Part shown: positions 11,665 to 22,789 of the stretch, one piece after another | Numbering within the stretch: the stretch's first letter is position 1 | How the letters are laid out: the number at the start of each line of letters is the position of its first letter | Assembly (NCBI GenBank): GCA_036346205.1 | Contig: JARFJB010000534.1 | Location: 1,163,501 to 1,227,500, forward strand | Length of the DNA: 64,000 nt | Source of the DNA: Vesta saturnalis | Lineage: Eukaryota; Arthropoda; Insecta; Coleoptera; Lampyridae | Reading direction: 5' to 3' | The notes under the pieces: generated by a model | The model's database searches: none | The model's input: only the letters and a program-made list of their open reading frames with translations | Told to the model about the DNA's origin: nothing | Translations under genes and position numbers: made by a program

Positions 11665-12560
11665 TCACCTTAAAAGAACTGCTCAAAATGGTTCCCGAAC
11701 GCAATGTTGACATACAGTGGTTATTCTTTTTAAAGCATTTGGAACGTCTTTGCAAGTTTTGAAATGTCGCATTGGTGGCGTTAAGTAGTTCATTTATTGT
11801 CCGATGACGAGTACTATAAACCTTATGACGCAAGTAGCCCCTTAAAAGTCTAGCATGGATAGGTCAGGTGACCGTGGATGCCATCTAATTGGTCCATGAG
11901 TACCGATCCACTTTTGCGGGAAATAATTGTCTCAAAAAAAAAGTCAAACAATTACAGCAGTATGTGCGGGCGCGCCATCCTGTTGGAAATGTATCCTGTT
12001 AAGATGAGCTAAAGGAACATTGACTAGTAACATAGGGATAACATCTTGCAAAATTTCAAGATATCTATTCCCTGTAAGGCTGCCTTCATAAATTCTGTAC
12101 TCTATTTGTTGCCCTAAAATAAAACAAGCTACGCTAAATCCAAATCGAGCCTGTTGCTCTCTTTCGAATAGCACATGATGATTTTCTTGGGACCAATGCC
12201 TAGTATTAAGCCTGTTTAAAATACCTGCACTCGAAAAGTAAGCCTCGTCGGACCATATTATAAATCTAGCAAAGTTATTACTAATACGAATTTGTTCCAA
12301 ATACCAGTTGCAAAACAGTAAACGACGTTCTGCATCCCCAGGATGCAAATGGTGAACCGCTTTAATCTTGTATGGTTTAAATATATATTTGGTCAATATT
12401 CTTGGGAACACCAATCTCCTGCTGTAGAACTCTGAATGATTGTGAAGGCGTTGTCTCTATACATGCTAAAAGGTTGATTTCATCCGTATCGCGGTTTTCC
12501 TTATTTAACTTTTTTGGTCGGGGTTGGATAAATAATCCATGTTCTACCAATTTTTTTTAA
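11665..12560 (-). pseudogene. DD41D transposase of element B
   Basis: Minus-strand fragments in order: an HTH region with ETTPSQSFRVLQQEIGVPKN (about 12470-12410), then KPYKIKAVHHLHPGDAERRL, FIIWSDEAYFSSAGILNRLN (Asp1), FQQDGAPAHTAV (Asp2), WIGTHGPIRWHPRSPDLSML followed by DF (Asp3, near 11880), then GYLRHKVYSTRH and a decayed tail. At least three frameshifts and stops: near 12400, after Asp2 at 11944, and after Asp3. Inactive. Confidence 0.8.
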
Positions 12561-13639
12561 TTAGAGCAAACATTAAAAGACAAGGTTGACTTCTTTGATA
12601 TCTATAAAACCAAATGATATTTACGTAAAAAATAAATCCAGATAAGTCAAAAGATAAATAAATATTCAAGCAAACCTGTTGAAATAAGGTTGGAAAGCCT
12701 CACGGGAGTTTCCATTGCTCTTTATAAAACAACGTCATATTTTTCAAAATGTTGATAATTTTCATTTTCAGCCATTGTAACAAATACAATATTACGCAGA
12801 GAATATAAATTTTGCAACTGACAGGTCTTGACAAGCGCTTAGCAAATGATTATTTAATTGTTCCAATAATCACGGCCTACTAATTCTAATGCTATATAAT
12901 ACACACTGCATGTTATTACGCAGATTTTGTAAAGTCATAGATTTTAGGTTTATTATTTAAAATACACATCATGTATTATATATTTTTTTAAAGCTTACAA
13001 AATTTCCAATCAAACGCTAGAAACATATATAGGGTGTTCCTTTAAAAAATCATAAGTTTTATTTATACCTAAAAATTGACAGCTTCCAGCGAAAATACGA
13101 CTACGATTACGATTCTACGTAAAAAACCGTATAAGAACCAACATTTATCTTTGCCATACATTAAAGCATAACGGTGATACAAGGGGGGTCCCAAAATGCA
13201 ATATTTTCAATTTCGCCCTGTATCTCAGAAATGTAGCGGGCTATAAGAGTTTTGTTAATACCAGCGTTCTTCTCACAAAAAGGTAGCACGGTATTGTGAA
13301 AACCGCGACTCTGTATCTTTACTCGTAAGTGAGATACCCCGAAATATCAGCGAACATGGGACACATCATACACTATACTTACACTTTACACTCATCAAAT
13401 AAATTTGACCAGTCTGCAAACAGTAACATTACAACAATTACCTGTCAAAATTAACACAAACGTAATTATAATTCACCGTAGTATAAGGTACTATTTCATC
13501 AAATACAGAATAAAATATAATTTCAAAAAATAATAAAAGATGTTCAAAAACATCACCATTAGCTTAATTACCTTTCCAAATCCTTTGCTTAAAAGATTTA
13601 TCAACATTGCTAAGCATTATTGGTATAATAGATGTTCTC

Positions 13640-14664
13640 TTTGGTGGTGGCGGCGTTTGATACACACTCTCTTTCACACAACTCCATAGGAAGAAGTCAG
13701 GCTTTGTTAGACCTGGAGATCTTGTCGGAAACGCAATTAGTCCATATCGACCGATCCACTTATTCTCAAATCTTCACCCAAATAATTCGGGACAACGGCT
13801 ATTGTGGATGGGGCTGAAATCCAGCTTCTCTAACATTTTGTGGAACATCTGCTAATATCTCTGGAGATGTAGTTTGTAATAAATTTAAGTAGTCGTTACT
13901 TTTTATAATGCCTTCAAAGAAAACAGGACATATAACATAATGTCCTAGTATTCCCGCCCACACCTGTAATGACCACCTGTTGGCGATTTACATGTCGGCT
14001 AAAATGGGGATTTACAAGACCATACAGGTGCGTGCCTATTACCTACAGAAGTGCTATGAAATGTTGACTCGTCCGTGAACATTACATTCAGGAAGAATCT
14101 TCTGTTTTCTTGCAACTTTAACTACGCCCAGTTACAAAATTCTAATAGGTATTGCTTATCACCTTCACTAATTAATTGATGCGTTGTTAAGTGGTATGGA
14201 TGGTACCTGTTCTCCTTTAAAATGCGGCCAATTGTACGCGTACTACGCTCTAGCATGTCATCTAATTTTCTTTGACTTGTACTTGGCTGCTCAATTACTC
14301 TTAATGTAGTATTTAGAATTGTTTCTTCATTTTTAGCAGATTTCTTTCTTGCATGTTTCTCATACGCAATGCTACCAGTACGAGTAAACCGCTCGATTGC
14401 AGTCCTTACTGATGGGCGTCTACCTTGAGGGTACCGCTCAGAATAAAGTCTTAGTGCCAATTTATAAAACATTTCGTTTGGCTTCGCCGAAAAAAATAGC
14501 ATATCTACCAATTCTCTTTTTTCAAAGTGTACTGGAATTTTAAATAACATAAGATATTCAAACGTTGGATTTGTTATGCGCTTCTTTGTTTTTTCATGGC
14601 TACTGCTATTATGATAAATTTTATTGATGGCAAATGGTTTTAAGAACATTTTAGTTTGATTCAT
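13640..14664 (-). pseudogene. DD41D transposase of element A
   Basis: The N-terminal part is open from 14664 to 14122: HFEKRELVDMLFFSAKPN (HTH1), RYPQGRRPSVRTAIERF, and TSQRKLDDMLERSTRTIGRI leading to NRYHPYHLTTHQL (HTH2). A stop at about 14122 is followed in frame by FFLNVMFTDESTFHSTSV with Asp1. After further frame changes, NKWIGRYGLIAFPTRSPGLT and KPDFFLWSCVKESVY carry Asp3 (about 13700). The Asp2 block is unreadable. Length and order fit the C and D transposases, but the gene is more decayed, as expected for the oldest member of the nest. Confidence 0.8.
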
Positions 14665-15469
14665 TATAGACTAATACCACTTTTACAAAAATTGGTACGA
14701 TAATTACCTCATCAAGCAAGGTAAAGTATACCGAGTGTTCAATTTGTCATAAAAATTTTGCGACAGTATCATATCAAACTTATATTTTTATATCTATTAA
14801 AAGTGTTTTATGAAATTACATTCTCACTTACATACGTAATACAAAAGTCAATACATTTTAACATTTATTTAAGTACCTATGGCAACTGTTATGATCGTTT
14901 TCAGGTCAATGCAGGGTGCACTTGATTATAAAACGAAGAATTAATATAAGCATCTTCAAATTGTAAATATTTCAAAAAAATTTGTATATAACGAAAAATG
15001 TAAATCTTTCAATTTTATTAATTTTTAATTAATTAAACAAGTATTTTTTAAAAGATCAATGTCTGCACTAATTACATGCGAAGTTACCAATTCATAGATT
15101 TGGTAGTAATCTCAAAATAAATTTTTGAACTACGACGAAAAATATAGATAATTTTTTATCTAAAAGTACAAATATTTAAAAAACGGTTAGGTTTAGACAT
15201 ATTATATGTTTAATAAAAAGTGGTTGCTTTTCAGAGTAGAAACGAATTCCATAATAAAAACTATACCATTCCATTTAAAATAAGGAAGATAGGTTATGTA
15301 CCGATTTTACGGAACACTCTGTATATGTGAAAATCATTTTAGGCTATAGCGTGCTTGAATTCAAGCAACTTTTGTATAAAATATTTTTTTCTACTGTGCA
15401 CAGTTTAGCCGCAAATTCGCTTCGTCGTACTAATGCCACACCCTGTATATGAATAAATGACAATATTGA

Positions 15470-15870
15470 ATGTTAATGGACAAAATTTATTAAAAAATAA
15501 TTTCGACTTTTAAAGTTTACATGTAAAATGTAAGATGGTTTAAATCTTGCGAATGCACATAAAAAATACAGGTAAAGTAAAATCTAAAATCATCCAACCC
15601 ATGCTAATTACACTATGAATTAGGACAAATCATGCCTGTGCGAAAACTTTCTAGACACATCATTTTATAAAACAATTTGTATCACTAATTTTTTCACTAA
15701 ATGTGCAACAGATTTCGATTTAAAACATAATCAAACTATTTAAACCAAAAAATGGAACTTAATGACGAAAACACAAAATTTAACTGTAATGGACAAAGTA
15801 TTTTAGAAAACAGTTTATATTACTACCTCTTTTTCTTAACATTCTACCGGTTTCGATTTTAAAATAATCA
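15470..15870 (-). repeat. Satellite 1 monomers, inverted orientation
   Basis: The reverse complement contains TAATATAAACTGTTTTCT, CTTTGTCCATTACAGTTAAA and GATTATGTTTTAAATCGAAA, all landmarks of the satellite at 20.0-22.7 kb. About two decayed monomers, opposite in orientation to the main array. Confidence 0.65.
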
Positions 15871-15879
15871 GTCTCTTCG

Positions 15880-17192
15880 AGAGACGTGCATACAATACAA
15901 TACTCCTACAAAAACTGAATCATTATGGTGTTAGAGGAGTTACATATAATTTAATAGAATCATATCTACGAAATAGACAAGTTTACACTCAACTAACTTT
16001 ATTAGATGGAACTACTGTAAAATCATCTACCAATACTTTAGATCTTGGGGTCCCACAAGGATCAATTTTAGGTCCACTCCTTTTTTTAATCTATATTAAT
16101 GATTTACCGCCATTTATATCATCTGCCTGCAGTTTAATGTATGCAGATGATGTGAATTTTATTGTTACCGGAACAACTGTATCAGAATTACTTAGTACCA
16201 TTGATAAAACTATAAAGGATGTAGAAGAATGGAGTCACATTAATAATATCAATTAAACTTGAGCAAGACATGCTACATTGTTTTAATAATGTTGATTGTG
16301 AACAGCCAATTGGAGAAATCAGGAAAGTTACCACTATCACAACTCTTGGAGTTAAGGTTGATCAAGCCCTTACATGGGAAGTACATGTACTTAACACATA
16401 AACGTCTAGTTAAGGCAAATTTTGCTTTACGAAAATTAATCTCAGTAATGTCTCTTGACTGTCTACTATATGTCTATCATGCATATTTCCACAGTATTCT
16501 AAGGTACGGTATTATGTTCTGGGGATTATCGACTTATGCTCAGCAATTATTTTTAGATCAAAAAACAGCTGTAAGAATAATATCAAAATCTACCAGAAGG
16601 AAATCGTGCAAGTATTATTTCAGTAAATATCGCATTCTGACTCTAGCTTGCACATATATTCTCGAATGTTTGTCATTTGTACATAAACATAAGTATAGAT
16701 TATTTAGACAGTGTTGTAACGCTGTTTCCAGACATTTTCAACTTTTACTGTATCCTATTCATAGAACTTGTAAATTTGAAACTAGCCTTCACTATCAGGG
16801 TTGTAAACTGTATAATCACCTTTCTAGTGATTATAAGAATTTGTCATTTGTAGTTTTCAAAAAAACCGTCAAAAAAATGTTATTACAAAAATCATATTAT
16901 ACTGTACAGGAGTACCTACATGATACACTGTAGTCCAATCATCAAAAGAAAATTTGGTTCAGTCAAATAATCGTACTTTCAAACTCGGTGTCATACTTTA
17001 CGTTGATTTTATTGCTTGACTGTGCACATATTAAGAAAGTTGTCTTATTTATAATTTATAATTTTTATTGTTATTATACATATTGTTTTGTGTAATTGTA
17101 AGTAGTTTAATTGTATACTTTAATTATACCATTGTTATATTCTACAGCATTATGTATGCTTTTGAATAATAAACCACTACTACTACTACTAC
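15880..17192 (+). mobile_element. LINE family 2, 5'-truncated, with (CTA)n tail
   Basis: RT-to-end fragment of a non-LTR element finishing in AATAATAAACCA followed by five CTA units. It separates inverted (15.47-15.87 kb) from direct (17.19 kb on) satellite sequence. CR1/jockey-like by RT motifs and the short microsatellite 3' tail; clade not certain. Confidence 0.75.
15903..16933 (+). pseudogene. LINE family 2 reverse transcriptase, C-terminal half
   Basis: The frame from about 15903 reads LLQKLNHYGVRG, then DLGVPQGSILGPLLFLIYIN, then CSLMYADDVNFIV with the YADD site intact, to a stop at about 16255. After a frameshift, 16259-16390 is readable only in pieces (TTLGVKVDQALTWE). From about 16390 the frame is open to 16933: LVKANFALRKLISVM, YHAYFHSILRYGIMFWG, QKTAVRIISKSTRR, CKYYFSKYRILTLACTYILE. 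This is the standard RT connection and C-terminal domain. EN and the first RT motifs are missing by 5' truncation. Confidence 0.8.
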
Positions 17193-17235
17193 ATGATTAT
17201 TTTGATTATGATTATGATCGGTATCGGTGGGATAT
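17193..17235 (+). repeat. Satellite 1, left piece of the direct array
   Basis: GATTATGATCGGTATCGGTG matches the end of the monomers at 20.2-22.6 kb (GATTATGATTYAAAATCG...CGGTGGAATATT). The array continues at 20045 after the piggyBac. Confidence 0.7.
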
Positions 17236-17469
17236 TTGACCCTCCTATTGTGTTAACATTTTGGTTTCACTTATTGTGTTCGGGTCATTATGGCCCGAGA
17301 GCCTATAGTTGTCGTTAAATTGATATAGCAGTAAATAATAATGAGAAATAAGATGTAGTATTTATTATTTATTATATTTTATTATTTTATTTTTATTTTT
17401 ATTACATGTTATTATAAATGTTATGTAAACATCTGAAAAACGTAGTAGTTAGGTATATACATTTATTTG

Positions 17470-18800
17470 GTACAGTCTTGACAGTAGTAATATACATGAG
17501 CTTTACATTGGTATTCTGAGCAATTACCATTATCATTTGAAGAGCGACAAAAATTACATCTTTTACGCTTGGTTGTGGTTGATTGTTCCCTTACTGGTTG
17601 AAGAATGTGATTTTATAACCACATGCAGCTGCGGGAATACTTCGAGGGAGACATTTTCTTTCTTGCAATAATACGGTGATCAAGGAATTACCTAGTTCTT
17701 CAAGAAATAGACGCCGTTTTCTAGCATTCCAGGCTGGAGTTACTTCGCACCACAGAGCATAAGCGCTGTAAGCTGAAACGTCCATGATATTGTAAAAAAT
17801 AGTCATTGGCCGTCCTTGGTAAAGTAAAATTTTTAGGAAAGAACTTCTTTCCTGTTGCAAACCAACGCGGCTGGCAATTTAGGCTTATTTTTGCGAACAG
17901 TGCCATGCATATTTTAATAGCATCTGTCCCAGATCGTATGAGGCAAAAAAATTTTCACACGTTACGTTGTGACCTTTTAGACCATAAGTAAGATCTAGCA
18001 CAACTCTTTTACCTTGACCTCTCTCTGTAGGTTCACCTTCTTTTTTCCCGAGGTAAACTTACATGTTACATGCATAAGCAGTTACAGAATCGTGACTCCC
18101 TATTTAGCAGGTTTATTCGCGATGTACTGTCTAAATGGACAACGGCCTCTAAAAAGCTTAGGTAAAATTGCAATCCATTCAACCCACAAATCCAGCATGG
18201 GAGCTAATTTATCAGTTTGTCGTCGTTGTGGTCCAGTTTTTTTTATCGTCAAAGCGAATTATTCGTGCAATTACACGAAATCGTTGCAGGGACATCGTTA
18301 CTCTGAGTATTGAACGACCTACATTTCCATCCCACAGACTGGCTGTTGCCTCTCCATGAGATTTATACACTCCAGTTAGAAACAGTAGGCCAAAATATGC
18401 TTCTACTTCAACTAATGTTAGTTCTTGAAATGTGTCGCCACAAAGTCTTTTGCCTTCTAAATTTGACATTTTCAAAATTAGATTTATAGTTTTGGGTGTG
18501 AAATACAAAAAGTACACGGATTTTATATCAATTATTCGCGACGTAGCATACTTTGTCGGCCAGGAATCAACGAAATCATATTTGCTGCTGATAACCTTCC
18601 CGATTGATGTGTCTTTTCATCCCATACTATAGTGTCATCTTTTGAAGTTAAGTAATTATTCGTATCTTCCACTTCATCATCCGATTCGCTATTATAGGTA
18701 TATCTCGGTTTCGGACAAATGATCTTCTTCTTCAGAAGCATTAGAATAACTATCAGAAACACAAGTTGACTATCCGTAACCACTCTCTCACTACATATTT
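17470..18800 (-). pseudogene. piggyBac transposase 1 (decayed)
   Basis: Minus-strand pieces in order. N-terminal acidic leader near 18690-18590 (YNSESDDEVEDTN, TIVWDEKTHQSGR, then the PGR block). GDTFQELTLVEVEAYFGLLF and RVTMSLQRFRVIARIIRFDD at 18430-18250. VVLDLTYGLKGHNVTCENFF near 18000: the second catalytic Asp of the DDD triad (normally TCDNFF) is Glu. NIMDVSAYSAYALW and RKRRLFLEELGNSL at 17790-17690. C-terminal cysteine-rich domain KRCNFCRSSNDNGNC...CQDC at 17570-17470. The Asp1 and Asp3 blocks are missing or unreadable and there are many frameshifts. Inactive. Confidence 0.8.
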
Positions 18801-19297
18801 TCAATAATAAATGTCAATTGTTAGGTATTTATTATTAGAGTATAGCATCAAGATTGGTATTTACTACGATACTAACACACACACAGATGCTCACTGGTTG
18901 CATTTATACGGGGAGCCACAGACAAGTCTCAATAGGAATAGACTTATTTACCGGTACGCAAATAACGCATGCAATATGCGCAATATTGCGCAATAATGTG
19001 GCAATATTATGTAAGTTATTTATATTTATGGAAATAAAACAAAACTATTCACACTATTCACATTCGTCTATGGTAATAATCTGCTTCTCGTTCTTCTAAT
19101 TTAAACCACACAAAACACCGTGTCATATAGACTCAAACAAATAAAAAAACTAATTATAATTTTCTAACATCAATCTAGGTACACCGTTATTAGGGTAATA
19201 AAATAAAAGTTATGTAGTGTCAATGAAATATTTAAATAAATTAACGAATTATGCACATTAGAAGAACGCGATTAGGTCATATCGACCCGAACGCAAT

Positions 19298-20028
19298 TTT
19301 TTTTTTTTTTGTTAGTATGCTTATTAGTTACACTGCTTATTGTTAGTATAGCTTATCTTATTTACTTATTCCGGCGGACTGTTCAGGAGTCTGCTTCCTC
19401 TTCAGTCCTGGGTCTTTCTTATGTTATTGGGCTTATGTAGTTGTGTATATTGTATTAGTGCATACAATGTAGTACATAGTGTTTAGATGGTTGCAAAAAA
19501 AAACAATTATTATTAGTTTAATATTATTTTTAGTTTGGATTGCGTGTGCGTGGTGTGTACGTGTGGTGTGTAAATGAGGCGTGTGAGTGAGGTGTGTGGT
19601 GTGTTATCAATTCCTTGGTCGTTGCAGTGGTCGTCTTCGATTTTATCTAAGGGCGTAAGGTATATCATCTAGGAGGTTTTCGAATTCCTCGGGGAGGTTT
19701 TCGATATTCTGGGTCAGGATAGTTGGAGGGTGCTTGAATTTATTTTTGGGTTTTTTCCTGTGGGTTCTTAGGTATTGGATGTGGGTTAGGGGAGTATATG
19801 GAATGCGGAGGACGTTTTTGGTAGCTTCTGTGGCGCCGAATATCCTACGGTGGGTGAAGTTTGATTGAAGTTTTTGGAGCCGTTGGGTGATAGGTGTGAT
19901 GTTAGCTTGTTGAATGGTGATTTCATTGGGAGTTCTATAGTGTAACCGGTGTATTCTCCGAAGGATTCGGCGTTCACAAGAGGCTATGGATTTTAGTTCT
20001 CTGGGTTTTAAGGTGGCGTACAATGGAG
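19298..20028 (-). mobile_element. 5'-truncated LINE in the piggyBac right TIR
   Basis: Begins (minus-strand 3' end) with a 13-base poly-T at 19298-19310, i.e. a poly-A tail, and ends at 20028. It is flanked by the 9-bp direct repeat GAACGCAAT (19289-19297 and 20029-20037). Removing it and one repeat restores the piggyBac terminus. A third LINE family, different from families 1 and 2. Confidence 0.85.
19643..20023 (-). pseudogene. LINE family 3 ORF2 C-terminal fragment
   Basis: 126 codons open: LKPRELKSIASCERRILRRI, HRLHYRTPNEITIQQANI, LQKLQSNFTHRRIFGATEA, and the end PEEFENLLDDIPYALR. The style (ERRILRRI..., then ...HRRI) matches the post-RT connection of jockey-like elements. No RT or EN is present because of 5' truncation. 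Start is only the first Met after the truncation, not a true start. Confidence 0.6.
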
Positions 20029-20044
20029 GAACGCAATAGGAGGG

Positions 20045-22696
20045 TTAAATGAAAAACTAGTAACATAAACTGTTTCTGTACAATATCTTGCACACTGTAG
20101 CTAAGTTTGAAATTTTCTGAAGAGCGACGTGCGCGGAATACCTTATTTAAAATTACAGTTCTATAATAAATAGTATATTTTGATTATGACTAAAATCGAT
20201 ATCGGTGTAATATTTAATTAAAAAACTAGTAATATAAATTGTTTCTGCAAAATAATTTGTCCATTAACATGATTCAAAATACAAATCGGTGGAATATTCA
20301 ATAAAATATTAGTAAATTGGTTCTGAACAATATATTGGCCATTACACTAAAATTTAAAATTTATTGAAGAGCGCCGTTGGCGAAATACCTTAATTACACA
20401 CGCGTTTTCTATAATAAACAGAAGAGGTTGATTATGATTTAAAATCGAAATCGGTGGAACCTTAAAAAAAATCTAGTGGTATTAGTTATTTCTATAAAAT
20501 ATTTTGTCCATTACAGTTAAAATTTGTAATTTTCTTGAATAGCGGTGTGCGCGGAATACCCTAATTACAATCGCACTGTCTATAATAAATATAAGAGCTT
20601 GATTATGTGTTAAAATAGAAATCCGTAGAATATTTAATAAAAAACTAGTAATATAAATTATTTCTGTAAAATAATTTGTCCATTGCAATTAAAATTTATA
20701 GTGTGTGCGGAATTCTTTAATTACCCTCACAGCTTTTATAATAATTAGGAGAGGTTTAATATGATTCAAAATTGAAATCGGTGGAATATTCAATAAAATA
20801 TTAGTAAAGTAAATTGTTTTTGTACAATATATTGCCCATTACAGTTAAAGTTAAAATTTGTTGAAGAGCGGCGTGCGCGGAATACCTTAATTACACTCGC
20901 AGTTTCTATAATAAATAGAAGAGGTTTAATATGATTCAAATCAAAATCGGCGGAATATTTAATAAAAACTAGTAAAATAAATTGTTTTTGTACAGCTATT
21001 GTCCATTCTAGTCAAAATTTATAAACATTTGAAGAGTGACGTGCGCGGAATACCTTAATTACAAACGCATTTTCTATTATAAATGCAAGAGGTGTCTTAA
21101 AATTTAGTTCAGTGGCACACTTAGTCAAAAAGCTAATAATATATATTATTTTATTAAATAATCGAAATCGGTGGAATATTCAATAAAATATTAGTAAAGT
21201 AAATTGTTTTTGTACAATATATTGTCCATTACAGTTAAAGTTAAAATTTATTGGAGAGCGACGTGCACGGAGCACCTTAATTACACTCACGTTTTCTATA
21301 ATAAATAAAAAAGGTTGACTATGATTTAAAATCAAAATAGGTAGGACATTTAAAAAAAATCTAGTAGTATAAATTATTTCTAAAATGTATTTCGCCCATT
21401 ACAGGTACAATTTATAATTTTTTTGAAGAGCGGCGTGCGCGCAATACCTTAATTACACTCGCAGTTTCTATAATAACTAGAAGAGATTTAATATGATTCA
21501 AAATCAAAATTGGCGGAATATTTAATAAAAAACTAGTAAAATAAATTGTTTCTGTACAATTATTGCCCATTATGGTCAAAATTTATAAATTATCGACGAG
21601 TGGCGTGCGCGGAATACCTTAATTACAAGCGCATTTCCTAAATAAATAGAAGAGGTGTCTTAAAATTTAATTCAGTGGCACACTTAGTTAAAAAGCTAAT
21701 AATATAAATTATTTTATTAAACAATTGAAATCGGTGGAATATTCAATAAAATATTAGTAAAGTAAATTGTTTCTGTATAATATATTACCAATACAGTTAA
21801 ATTTAAAATTTATTGAAGAGCGATGTGCGCGGAATACCTTAATTACAAGCGCATTTCCTATAAAAATTAGAAGAGGTTTAATATGATTCAAAATCAAAAT
21901 CGGTGGAATATTGAATAAAAAACTAGTTTCTGTACAATTATTGCCCATTACAGTTAAAATTTATAATTCGTTGAAGAGTGACGTGCGCGGAGTACCTTAA
22001 TTACAAGCGTATTTTTTATAATAAATAGAAGAGGTGTCTTAGAATTCAGTTCAGTGGCACACTTAGTCAAAAAGCTAATAATATAAATTGTTTTATAAAA
22101 TAATTAGATTACAGTTAAAAAGAATGAAATGTATTGAAGAGCTACGTGAGTGGAATACCATAATTAAACTCACATTTTTTCTAATAAATAGAATAGATAG
22201 AAGAGGTTGATTATGTTTTAAAATCGAAATTGGTGAAAGATTCCATTAAAAAACTAGTAGGTAATATTGACTTTCTTCTGTAGGTATTCTTTCATTACAG
22301 TTCAAACCTGAAATCTACTGAAGATCGACATGCGCGGAATACCTTCATTAAACTCGCATTTTCTATAATTAGTAGAAGAGGTTAATTATGTTTCAGTGGC
22401 ACACTTATTAAGGAAACTAATAATATATGTTGTTTTATAAAATAATTTGTCCATTAGATGTAAAATAATTAAATTTATTGAAGAGCGACGTGCGTGAAAC
22501 ACTTTAATTATAATAAATAGAAGAAATTGATTATGACTCAAAATCGGAATCGGTGGAATATTTAATAAAAACTAGTAAAATAAATTGTTTCTGTACAAGA
22601 TGTTGCCCATTACAGTTAAGATTTGAAATTTATTGAAGAGCATCGTGCGCGGAGTTGATGATGTTTTAAAATCTAATTCAGTGGCACATTTAGTGA
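20045..22696 (+). repeat. Satellite 1 main array (~155-172-bp monomers)
   Basis: About 15-16 diverged monomers. Landmarks per unit: AACTAGTAAWATAAATTGTTT, then TTGYCCATTACAGTTAAA, GAAGAGCGACGTGCGCGGAA, TACCTTAATTACA, TCTATAATAAATAGAAGAGG, and ATCGGTGGAATATT. Successive starts at 20301, 20464, 20634 and 20790 give the period. Variants alternate: CAATAAAATATTAGTAAAG (starts 20790, 21182, 21736) with AATAAAAAACTAGT. An extra GTCTTAAAATTTAGTTCAGT piece recurs near 21090, 21655 and 22035, indicating an irregular higher-order repeat. Confidence 0.85.
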
Positions 22697-22787
22697 CGGA
22701 AAGAAAAGGAAAGCAACGTATTCTATTTGGCGAGCTGCTCGAGCCTTTCCCGCTCCTTCAGCCACAGCGATGGTTCCCCAGCATACA
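22697..22787. other. Unclassified 90-bp segment
   Basis: Relatively GC-rich piece (GAGCTGCTCGAGCCTTTCCC) between the satellite end and MITE N. No coding or repeat match inside the window. Confidence 0.4.
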
Positions 22788-22789
22788 TA

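Larger units (their letters stand above)
8291..13368 (-). mobile_element. DD41D mariner-like element B (nested in A, contains C)
   Basis: Left end CAGTGTATCCCATTTTCG at 8291; right end ...CGAACATGGGACACATCA at 13368. Both have TA flanks (8289-8290, 13369-13370). The arms match over about 500 bp: 8291-8750 plus 11526-11585 against about 12850-13368. Element C (8751-11523) interrupts the left arm. The right arm shows the uninterrupted version of that site, which dates C after B. Confidence 0.85.
7401..15445 (-). mobile_element. DD41D mariner-like element A (outer, contains B and C)
   Basis: Inverted ends: left CAGGGTGGTGGCATTAGTACG at 7401, right ...TACTAATGCCACACCCTG ending 15445, each flanked by TA (7399-7400, 15446-15447). 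The arms match over about 340 bp (7401-7740 against 15100-15445), sharing AGCGTGCTTGAATTCAAGCAA and the GCGGCTAAACTGTG block. Element B (8291-13368) is inserted inside, so A itself is about 3 kb. Its transposase lies on the minus strand at 13.64-14.66 kb. Confidence 0.85.
17240..20044 (-). mobile_element. piggyBac-like element 1, inserted in satellite 1
   Basis: Left TIR CCCTCCTATTGTGTT at 17240; right TIR ...CGCAATAGGAGGG ending 20044. The right flank is TTAA (20045-20048); the left is TTGA (17236-17239), a one-base decay of TTAA. The flanking satellite monomer reads GGAATATTTAATAAAAAACT in intact copies, so the insertion hit that TTAA. Subterminal palindromes lie near both ends (TCGGGTCATTATGGCCCGA near 17280). 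A LINE is inserted in the right TIR. Confidence 0.85.

Noticed and set aside
20045..22696. Possible CRISPR-like spaced repeats
   Set aside because: Units are diverged, contiguous and about 165 bp long without short identical repeats and unique spacers; this is a eukaryotic satellite.
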